Below are positions 57,242 through 64,000 of a DNA stretch of 64,000 nt, in pieces. The stretch comes from Tatumella morbirosei. Its GTDB lineage: Bacteria; Pseudomonadota; Gammaproteobacteria; Enterobacterales; Enterobacteriaceae. The translations under genes and the position numbers were made by a program. The notes beneath the pieces are model-generated. The model saw nothing but the letters and a program-made list of their open reading frames with translations, searched no databases and was not told where the DNA came from. Positions within the stretch are counted from its first letter, which is position 1; the number at the start of each line of letters is the position of its first letter. Where the stretch lies: assembly GCF_000757425.2 (NCBI RefSeq), contig NZ_JPKR02000004.1, forward strand, positions 372,001 to 436,000. The letters are read 5' to 3'.

Positions 57242-59413
57242 ATGTTTAGCTTGTTGCGAGGACTTTGTCGGGTACTGTGGCGCATCCGTGTTCAGGGAGA
57301 CTTATCGGTACTGAATAACAGCAAAGTACTGCTTACGCCTAACCACGTCTCTTTCCTTGATGGTGTACTGCTGGCACTGTTTTTGCCGGTAAAACCGGTG
57401 TTTGCCGTCTGGTCCGGGTTGTCTGATAAGTGGTATATGAAGGCGGTTAAGTCACTGGTAGAAGTGGTGACACTCGACCCGTTAAAACCGATGTCAGTCA
57501 AACAGCTGATCCGCATTGTGGAACAGGGGCGGCCGGTGGTGATTTTCCCGGAAGGCCGGATTTCGGTGACCGGCTCGCTGATGAAAGTCTACAGTGGCGC
57601 GGGATTTGTGGCGGCGAAAAGCGGTGCCAGTGTGGTGCCGGTGCGGATTGAAGGTGCCGAATACAGCTGGTTTGCCCGTAAAAGTGGTGAAATCCGGCGT
57701 CGTGCTTTTCCTCAAATCTCCCTGCATATTCTGCCTGCCACCGTGATTCCGATGCCGGAGGCTCCCTCTGCCCGCCAGCGGCGTGCCCGGGCCGGTGAAC
57801 ACCTGCAACATATAATGATGGAAGCCCGGATGGCGGTGCGTCCCCGGCAAACCTTATTCGATGCCTATCTCAGCGCGGCCAAACGCTATGGCTGGCACCG
57901 TCCCTGTCTTGAAGATGTACAGTTTTCGCCGGACAGTTACCGTGGCTTATTGAAGAAAATTCTGGGTGTGGCCCGGTTGCTGGATAAATATTGTCCACCC
58001 ACTGCCACTCCCGGGCTGTTACTGCCGAACACCTCCATCACCCCTGCGGTTATTTTAGGGGCGATACTGCGGGGCCGTGTTCCGGCGATGCTCAATTATT
58101 CCGCCGGGGTGAAAGGATTACAGGTGGCGGTCACTGCGGCGAAGATCACCACGATTTTTACCTCCCGCCAGTTCCTGGATAAGGGAAAACTCTGGTACCT
58201 GACCGAAGGGATCAGCGGGGTCAACTGGGTCTATCTGGAGGATTTGAAACCGGCACTGAAGTTCGGCGACAAACTGTGGATACTCTGGCATCTGGTGGTA
58301 CCGCATAAAGCTCAGGTGGCGCAACAGCCGGAAGATGCGGCCATGATTCTGTTTACTTCCGGGTCTGAGGGGAACCCGAAAGGCGTGGTGCACAGCCATA
58401 AGAGCTTGCTGGCCAATGTGGAACAGATTCGTACCGTCGCGGATTTCCGGCCCGGTGATCGTTTTATGTCCTCGTTGCCACTGTTTCATGCCTTTGGCTT
58501 GACCGTCGGGTTGTTAACACCGCTGTTTACCGGCGCAGAAACCTTTCTGTATCCCAGCCCGCTGCACTACCGGATTATCCCCGAACTGGTCTATGACCGG
58601 AACTGTACCGTGCTGTTTGGTACCCCGGCCTTCCTGGCCCGCTATGCACAGTATGCGCATCCTTATGATTTCGCCCGACTGCGGTATGTGGTGGCGGGTG
58701 CCGAGAAGCTGCGTGACTCCACCCGCGACCTCTATATGGAGAAATTCGGGCTGCGTATTCTTGAAGGCTACGGAGCGACCGAATGTGCGCCGGTATTATC
58801 CATTAATGTGCCGATGGCTGCCCGCTTCAACACCGTTGGCCGTATCCTGCCGGCAATGGATTACCGCCTGATTTCCGTCCCGGGTATTGAAGATGGCGGG
58901 CGCTTGCAGGTCTGTGGTCCAAACCTGATGAAAGGTTACTTACGCCTGGAAGCCCCGGGGGTGATTGAGCCTCCGGCGGCAGATAACGGTGAAGGGGTGA
59001 GTGAAGCTGGCTGGTATGATACCGGCGATATTGTCAGCTTCGACAGCGAAGGGTTCTGCCAGATCCAGGGGCGGGTGAAACGCTTTGCCAAACTGGCAGG
59101 GGAGATGGTTTCTCTGGAAATCCCGGAACTGGTGGCTTTGCATGTTTCGGCTGATTATCAGCATGCATCATCAGTTAAATCTGATCCTCTGCGCGGTGAA
59201 GCCCTGGTATTATTTACCACAGATCCGCATCTGAACCGGGAGCGGTTACTCCAGGCCAGCCGTGAGCTGGGCTATAGTGAATTAACCGTCCCGCGGGATA
59301 TCCGTTATTTGTCGCAGTTACCTGTGCTGGGTAGTGGAAAGCCCGATTATCAGCAACTGAAAGTGATGGCCGCAGACGCGGAACCGCAACCTGTCGGGAG
59401 TGATAATGAATGA
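57242..59413 (+). CDS. aas: Bifunctional lysophospholipid acyltransferase / acyl-ACP synthetase
   Basis: Re-acylates 2-acyl-glycerophosphoethanolamine at the inner membrane, using fatty acids activated on ACP. 723 residues. N-terminal PlsC domain: NHVSFLD (HX4D, His35-Asp40) and FPEGRIS. C-terminal adenylate-forming domain: [17 protein letters not shown] (about 372-388), YGATECAPV and [19 protein letters not shown] lies before ATG 57242. lplT starts 8 bp inside its end, and the pair acts together in lysophospholipid repair. Confidence 0.97.
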   Translation: MFSLLRGLCRVLWRIRVQGDLSVLNNSKVLLTPNHVSFLDGVLLALFLPVKPVFAVWSGLSDKWYMKAVKSLVEVVTLDPLKPMSVKQLIRIVEQGRPVVIFPEGRISVTGSLMKVYSGAGFVAAKSGASVVPVRIEGAEYSWFARKSGEIRRRAFPQISLHILPATVIPMPEAPSARQRRARAGEHLQHIMMEARMAVRPRQTLFDAYLSAAKRYGWHRPCLEDVQFSPDSYRGLLKKILGVARLLDKYCPPTATPGLLLPNTSITPAVILGAILRGRVPAMLNYSAGVKGLQVAVTAAKITTIFTSRQFLDKGKLWYLTEGISGVNWVYLEDLKPALKFGDKLWILWHLVVPHKAQVAQQPEDAAMILFTSGSEGNPKGVVHSHKSLLANVEQIRTVADFRPGDRFMSSLPLFHAFGLTVGLLTPLFTGAETFLYPSPLHYRIIPELVYDRNCTVLFGTPAFLARYAQYAHPYDFARLRYVVAGAEKLRDSTRDLYMEKFGLRILEGYGATECAPVLSINVPMAARFNTVGRILPAMDYRLISVPGIEDGGRLQVCGPNLMKGYLRLEAPGVIEPPAADNGEGVSEAGWYDTGDIVSFDSEGFCQIQGRVKRFAKLAGEMVSLEIPELVALHVSADYQHASSVKSDPLRGEALVLFTTDPHLNRERLLQASRELGYSELTVPRDIRYLSQLPVLGSGKPDYQQLKVMAADAEPQPVGSDNE

Positions 59414-60629
59414 TTTGAGTTCAGGTCCTGCGCCCGAACGGAGCTCCGGTTTACGACCGGTACTACTGGCTCAGTTTTTTTCCGCCTTCGGTGATAACGC
59501 TTTATTATTCGCCACCCTGGCGGTGCTGAAACGCGCCGATTATGCCGAATGGACACAACCCGTGCTGCAAATGGTATTTGTGGTGGCTTATGTCGTGCTG
59601 GCCCCCTTTGTCGGACAGTTTGCCGACAGTTTCCCCAAAGGTCGGGTCATGATGTTAGCCAACGGGCTGAAATTTATCGGTGCCGCGTTGATTGGCATTA
59701 ATTTTAATCCGTTTGTTGGTTATGCGCTGGTGGGTATTGGCGCGGCGGCTTACTCACCGGCCAAATACGGTATTCTTGGCGAGCTGATGAGCAAAGAGCA
59801 GCTGATTCGTGGCAATGGCCTGATGGAAAGCTCCACCATTGCGGCCATTCTACTCGGATCGGTAACCGGCGGTGTGCTGGCTGACTGGCATATCTCTACC
59901 GCGTTGCTGGTGTGTGCGGTGATTTATGCGCTGGCCGTGCTGGCGAATATGCTGATCCCACCTCTACCGGCGGCTAAGCCCGGTAAAAACTGGCGCTGGC
60001 GGCACATGGTCAGCCGTTTCCGTCAGGATGGGCAGGCCCTGTGGCAGGACACCGACACCCGTTTTTCGTTAATTGGTACCAGTATGTTCTGGGGCGCCGG
60101 AGTCACGTTACGTTTTCTGCTGGTACTGTGGGTGCCTGCCGCCTTGGGAATTGTGGATAATAAAACGCCGACATTGCTGAATGCGATGGTGGCTATCGGG
60201 ATTGTGGGCGGCGCGTTACTGGCGGAAAAACTCATCTCTCTGAAGCATACCAGGCGATGCATGCCCGCCGGAATTCTGGTCGGCCTGGTGGTGGTCGCCT
60301 TCACCCTGACGCACCATCTGTACAGTGGAGGATTCTGGCTGATTATGCTCGGTATTTGTGGCGGGCTGTTTGTGGTGCCGTTAAATGCCCTGCTGCAGGT
60401 GCGTGGTCAGGCTTCTGTCGGGGCGGGGCCGGCGATCGCGGTACAAAATCTGGGTGAAAACATGGCCATGCTGGTTATGTTAGCCATCTATACGTTGGCT
60501 GTGCGTCTGGGAGCTTCTGCGGTATTGACGGGGATTGCCTTCGGTAGTCTGTTCTCGCTGGCGATTGTCGGTTTATGGATCTGGCAATGGAACCGGCAGC
60601 GTCAGCACTCACGTCAGCAGCCGCTGTAG
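59406..60629 (+). CDS. lplT: Lysophospholipid transporter LplT
   Basis: MFS-fold transporter that flips lysophosphatidylethanolamine to the inner leaflet for Aas. 407 residues (E. coli 397), about 12 membrane segments, with [19 protein letters not shown] and [18 protein letters not shown] 59406, behind GGGAG, overlaps the aas stop by 8 bp. The stop lies within a 26-bp palindrome. Confidence 0.96.
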   Translation: MNDLSSGPAPERSSGLRPVLLAQFFSAFGDNALLFATLAVLKRADYAEWTQPVLQMVFVVAYVVLAPFVGQFADSFPKGRVMMLANGLKFIGAALIGINFNPFVGYALVGIGAAAYSPAKYGILGELMSKEQLIRGNGLMESSTIAAILLGSVTGGVLADWHISTALLVCAVIYALAVLANMLIPPLPAAKPGKNWRWRHMVSRFRQDGQALWQDTDTRFSLIGTSMFWGAGVTLRFLLVLWVPAALGIVDNKTPTLLNAMVAIGIVGGALLAEKLISLKHTRRCMPAGILVGLVVVAFTLTHHLYSGGFWLIMLGICGGLFVVPLNALLQVRGQASVGAGPAIAVQNLGENMAMLVMLAIYTLAVRLGASAVLTGIAFGSLFSLAIVGLWIWQWNRQRQHSRQQPL

Positions 60630-60649
60630 CCTGCCGCGGCAGGCTACAG
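60624..60649. terminator. Perfect 26-bp palindrome between lplT and tas
   Basis: CTGTAGCCTGCCG and its exact reverse complement CGGCAGGCTACAG. Overlaps the lplT stop; likely a two-way terminator for converging lplT and tas. No T-tract. Confidence 0.7.
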
Positions 60650-60657
60650 CTAAGCTG

Positions 60658-61698
60658 TTAAGGCGCCGGATAAGTATAGCGACGATGAATGGCTTCCAGT
60701 TGCTGCATCAGTTCTTCATCCAGTGTCAGATTAAAACTGTCAATATTCACCTTCAGCTGTTGTAGCGTGGTCGCGCCCAGCAGGGTACTGGCGACAAAAG
60801 GTTGCTGACGAACAAACGCCAGCGCCATCTGAGACGGGTCCAGACCATGTTGTTGTGCCAGGGCAACATAGGCCGCCACCGCTTCAGCAGACTGTTCTCC
60901 GGAGTAGCGGGTAAAGCGGCTAAACAGGGTATTTCTGGCATTCGCGGGTTGCTGACCGTTCAGGTACTTACCGCTTAAGGTCCCGAATCCGAGGGATGAA
61001 TAGGCAAGTAACTCTACCCCTTCGTACTGGCTGATTTCCGCCAGTCCGACTTCAAAACTCCGGTTCAGCAGGCTGTAGGGGTTCTGGATGGTCACAATGC
61101 GCGGCAGTTCATGTTTTTCTGCCAGTTGCAGGTAGCGCATCACTCCCCAGGGGGTTTCATTCGAGACTCCGATATAGCGGATTTTTCCCGCCCGCACCTG
61201 TTCAGACAACGCTTCCAGGGTTTCCAGCAGTGTCACCGGCACATTTTCTTCGGTGTACTGATAGCCCAGCTTGCCAAAAAAGTTGGCGGGACGTTGCGGC
61301 CAGTGGATCTGATACAAATCGAGGTAATCGGTATTCAACCGTTGCAGGCTGGCATCCAGTGCCGCCCGGATATTTTTGCGGTCAACCGCCTGACCGGGAC
61401 GGATCTGCGCATCACTGCCTCTGGCAGGGCCGGCCACCTTACTGGCCAGGATAATCTTGTCACGGTTGCCGGTTTTTTTCAGCCAGCTGCCAATATATTG
61501 CTCGGTCAGCCCCTGAGTTTCCGGGCGGGGAGGGACCGGATACATCTCGGCGGTATCCACCAGGTTGATTCCCTGGCTCAGGGCGAAATCTAATTGCGCA
61601 TGTGCATCGGCTTCACTGTTTTGCTCGCCGAAGGTCATGGTACCCAGGCCCAGCTGACTCACTTCCAGCGAACTATGGGGAATGCGATGATAGAGCAT
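60658..61698 (-). CDS. tas: Aldo-keto reductase Tas
   Basis: NADP(H)-dependent aldo-keto reductase; in E. coli it rescues tyrosine auxotrophy by an unclear route. Start 61698 (MLYHRIPHSSLEVSQLGLGT) gives 346 residues, exactly E. coli length; the 60-residue upstream extension is unsupported. Catalytic Asp and Tyr are in NLVDTAEMYP; Lys lies in KIILASKVAG; His in DLYQIHWPQRP. Confidence 0.96.
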   Translation of the reverse strand: MLYHRIPHSSLEVSQLGLGTMTFGEQNSEADAHAQLDFALSQGINLVDTAEMYPVPPRPETQGLTEQYIGSWLKKTGNRDKIILASKVAGPARGSDAQIRPGQAVDRKNIRAALDASLQRLNTDYLDLYQIHWPQRPANFFGKLGYQYTEENVPVTLLETLEALSEQVRAGKIRYIGVSNETPWGVMRYLQLAEKHELPRIVTIQNPYSLLNRSFEVGLAEISQYEGVELLAYSSLGFGTLSGKYLNGQQPANARNTLFSRFTRYSGEQSAEAVAAYVALAQQHGLDPSQMALAFVRQQPFVASTLLGATTLQQLKVNIDSFNLTLDEELMQQLEAIHRRYTYPAP

Positions 61699-62022
61699 TG
61701 CTGGTTTCCTTTTTGTCATGGTTGTCATGATGGGTAAAGGGAAATCTACACTGGCACCCGGCGCAAGTCCAGACCCGCCGGACGTCGCGGTCTGTTTCGC
61801 CGGAACAGGGCGGCAGGGATTCCCGGACAGGCGTAAACTCAGCTTATCTGCTGTTTGGCGTTCGACGTCCGGACCCATCAGCTCCGGTCAGGAGAGTGTA
61901 GAAAATATTGTCGGGAGGGGAGCATCACCGAAAAAACGATAACCTGCTGCCGCGATCTCTGTCACTGTCTTATCAGAAAGTGGTAATGTCGGGCAGCACC
62001 TGAAAGAATTATTCTGAACGAC
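61699..62022. other. Non-coding gap between tas and ygdR
   Basis: 324 bp. Contains the presumed tas promoter and the 3' flank of ygdR. No gene, clear terminator or repeat was seen. Confidence 0.4.
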
Positions 62023-62247
62023 CTAGCGTTCAATAATACCGGAGATTTCGTCACCATTAATCTGGATGAGATTGCCAGCTTCATCGGTGTATTCCACCAG
62101 ACCGGTATCTTTATCTATTTTGGGTTTCCCGTCAGTCATGATCATCCGGCCATCTTTGGTCGCCATCACGTAGTGGCTGCTGCAGCCCGCTAACAGTGCA
62201 CTGCCCAACAAAATGCCACACAGGGCGGTTTTTTTTAGATTTTTCAT
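62023..62247 (-). CDS. ygdR: DUF903 lipoprotein YgdR
   Basis: 74 residues, with lipobox LLAGC (Cys22). Mature part [20 protein letters not shown] and ISGIIER is nearly that of E. coli YgdR/YgdI. Small SH3-like fold of unknown function in the outer or inner membrane. Sits between tas and ygdQ as in E. coli; 62248-62437 holds no gene. Confidence 0.95.
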   Translation of the reverse strand: MKNLKKTALCGILLGSALLAGCSSHYVMATKDGRMIMTDGKPKIDKDTGLVEYTDEAGNLIQINGDEISGIIER

Positions 62248-62437
62248 TCTGTTCCCCGACAGGTTTTAGATTCATTATTCCTGGTATAAATGATTTACAC
62301 AAGGTAAACCAACCGGACAGGTCTGAATTAAAAAATAAACAGCCAAAAAGCAGTAACTAAATATTAACGGGGAGTGACCGGCAGCCCACAGTGGCGTTTT
62401 GCACTGCTGACTACCGGCCAGAAAGTATGGCGGAAAC

Positions 62438-63148
62438 TTAGTGGGTGTTTTTCTTACCGCGCAGCAGATTGAGTAATTCGACCCCCATCGAAAAGAACAT
62501 CGCGAAATAGATGTAGCCTTTTGGCACGTGTACAGCAAAACTTTCCAGTATCAGGGTAAAACCCACCAGGATCAAAAATGCCAGCGCCAGCATTTTTATC
62601 GTCGGATGGCGCTCAACAAACTCACCAATCGCCTTTGCGGCAAACATCATCATCAGTACGGCAATCACGACCGCAGCCATCATAATAAACAGATGGTCTG
62701 ACAAACCGACGGCAGTAATTACTGAGTCGAGGCTGAAGATGATATCCAGCAGCATGATTTGCACTATCGCACCGATAAAGGAATGAACGCGGCTCTGCGG
62801 CGCTTCTTCATCTCCCTCGATAGTTTCGTGGATCTCTTTACCGGATTTCCAGATAAGAAATAATCCCCCGGCCAGCAATATCAGGTCTCTGGCAGAAAAA
62901 TCATGACTCATCAGGGTAAATAATGGCGTCGTCAGACGCACCACCCAGGCGATGGAAGCCAGCAATGCCAGTCTCATCAGCATAGCCGCCATCAGGCCTA
63001 AACGCCGCGCACTGTTTTGCTGATGTGCCGGCAGTTTAGACACGACCAGCGAAAGAAAAATGATATTGTCGATACCCAGCACAACTTCCAGAACAATCAG
63101 TGTCCCGAGCGCCAGCCAGGCATTAGGGTCCGCAATCCACTCGAACAT
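62438..63148 (-). CDS. ygdQ: TerC-family integral membrane protein YgdQ
   Basis: 236 residues with about seven membrane segments: LGTLIVLEVVLGIDNIIFL and MLLDIIFSLDSVITAVGLS carry the acidic residues conserved in TerC proteins, which are linked to metal (probably manganese) efflux or protein metalation. ATG 63148 gives MFEWIADPNAWLALG as in E. coli; GTG 63154 is the alternative. Followed by ygdR downstream. Confidence 0.95.
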   Translation of the reverse strand: MFEWIADPNAWLALGTLIVLEVVLGIDNIIFLSLVVSKLPAHQQNSARRLGLMAAMLMRLALLASIAWVVRLTTPLFTLMSHDFSARDLILLAGGLFLIWKSGKEIHETIEGDEEAPQSRVHSFIGAIVQIMLLDIIFSLDSVITAVGLSDHLFIMMAAVVIAVLMMMFAAKAIGEFVERHPTIKMLALAFLILVGFTLILESFAVHVPKGYIYFAMFFSMGVELLNLLRGKKNTH

Positions 63149-63207
63149 ACTCACATCAATCCTAAACGAAAGCTAAACAGGGAGTATAACCGGGCTATAT
63201 TCTGCGA

Positions 63208-63894
63208 CTAAAGTAAAAAATGACGGGCCAGCAGGGGGCCGGTAAAGGTTTTCTTCAGATAAAAACCCCGTGGCAATGTCATGACGGGTTCTCCCTGCGG
63301 ACCGATGCCTTCGGTCAGGGCTTTACTATTGGCCGCTTTGGGACGGATTTGCAGATACTGACCATGCCTGGCGGTAATCTTATCCACCTCACCCAGCACA
63401 ATCATATCCATCAGTTCTTCCCAGTCTGCCCGCAGCATTTGATCCTCCTGTTCCGAAGGGCTCCATAACAGCGGGCTGCCTATCCGGCGCTGTTTCAGAG
63501 GGATGGTCCTGGAGCCTTCAACCGGAATCCATAACACCCGGGACAGCTTGTGCCGAAGATGGCTGTGTTGCCACTCTACGCCTGTGTTGCCGGTTAAAGG
63601 TGCAACACAGACAAAGGTAGTTTCCAGCGGACGCCCAAGGCTATCCACCGGGATGGTTTTCAGTTCAATTCCCAGGTGAGCGAAGTCCTGCTCTGCTTTG
63701 CTACCGGCACTGGCGCCCAGATGAAGTTCAATCAGGGTACCGACCCAGCCTTTATCCCGTCGCAGATCTGCCGGCACAGAAAGTGCCAGTGCCGCAGCCA
63801 GTTCCTCCAGAGACTGGCCCGCCAGAGCATAGGCTCGTTGCATCAGTACCTGCTCATTTTCCGGGACAGGAACGGGTGGGGAAGGATAATTCAT
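63208..63894 (-). CDS. mutH: DNA mismatch repair endonuclease MutH
   Basis: Nicks the unmethylated strand at hemimethylated GATC sites after MutS/MutL activation. 228 residues from ATG 63894 ([13 protein letters not shown]), E. coli has 229. The catalytic triad falls at exactly Asp70, Glu77 and Lys79 ([14 protein letters not shown]). The C-terminal extension carries the DNA-binding helices. Upstream bases 63895-64000 hold no gene in the window. Confidence 0.97.
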   Translation of the reverse strand: MNYPSPPVPVPENEQVLMQRAYALAGQSLEELAAALALSVPADLRRDKGWVGTLIELHLGASAGSKAEQDFAHLGIELKTIPVDSLGRPLETTFVCVAPLTGNTGVEWQHSHLRHKLSRVLWIPVEGSRTIPLKQRRIGSPLLWSPSEQEDQMLRADWEELMDMIVLGEVDKITARHGQYLQIRPKAANSKALTEGIGPQGEPVMTLPRGFYLKKTFTGPLLARHFLL

Positions 63895-64000
63895 AGGGCT
63901 CCCGGGGTTGATTAAAAATTGCCCTGCTGTGATCTGTGAACCATACACAGGATAAATTACAGGGGATAAACCAGATAATAGCATGATTAATCGTGATTTT

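Overview
This is a chromosomal window from a Gram-negative enteric bacterium (order Enterobacterales). The two ends carry housekeeping genes that closely match E. coli proteins as I know them: prfB and lysS on the left, and lysR, lysA, galR, an Omr small RNA, aas, lplT, tas, ygdR, ygdQ and mutH on the right, in the relative order and orientation known from E. coli. Inserts between these anchors (exopolysaccharide genes, mannose PTS, beta-glucoside PTS, an mdtABC efflux operon) suggest an Erwiniaceae-like organism such as Erwinia, Pantoea or Tatumella. That placement is inference.

Layout. (1) 1-2354: prfB (5' end cut off) and lysS. (2) 2845-23176: one long plus-strand polysaccharide operon behind a JUMPstart/ops element: wzi, wza, wzb, wzc, a Wzy-like polymerase, a secreted clan-A glycoside hydrolase, a GT4-GT2 fusion, further glycosyltransferases, manC, manB, wcaJ, wzx and manA, closed by a strong terminator. 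The core, from about 6.7 to 22 kb, is visibly AT-rich compared with its flanks. (3) 23.6-24.7 kb: a small decayed islet with an unknown membrane protein, a DUF1493 gene and an hcp (type VI secretion) remnant. (4) 24.7-30.6 kb: a P19-type periplasmic metal protein behind a Fur box, a second manA, and manXYZ-manO. (5) 30.8-35.8 kb: ugd and rmlBACD. The rml block is bracketed by two copies of the last ~100 bp of ugd, so RmlD carries a Ugd-derived C-terminus. (6) 36.0-39.5 kb: a minus-strand beta-glucoside PTS and 6-phospho-beta-glucosidase operon with a CRP-like site. (7) 39.8-45.8 kb: an MFS exporter, lysR, two inserted genes, lysA, a frameshifted galR and one Omr sRNA. (8) 46.0-57.1 kb: an alternative FtsI-type penicillin-binding protein and the mdtABC efflux operon with its own outer-membrane factor. 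(9) 57.2-64 kb: aas, lplT, tas, ygdR, ygdQ, mutH.

How the genes fit together. ManA, ManB and ManC make GDP-mannose. WcaJ would start the lipid-linked repeat unit, the glycosyltransferases extend it, Wzx flips it, Wzy polymerises it, Wzc/Wzb control chain length, Wza exports it and Wzi anchors it. ManXYZ and the second ManA feed mannose into fructose-6-phosphate. Ugd and RmlBACD make UDP-glucuronate and dTDP-rhamnose, but no obvious rhamnosyltransferase lies in the window.

The main caution is that six reading frames (wzy twice, the hydrolase, wcaJ, DUF1493, galR) are broken by one-base length changes at homopolymer runs. Five of the six look like a single missing A or T. This may be sequencing undercall, slippage-based switching or real decay, and it decides whether the polysaccharide can be made.
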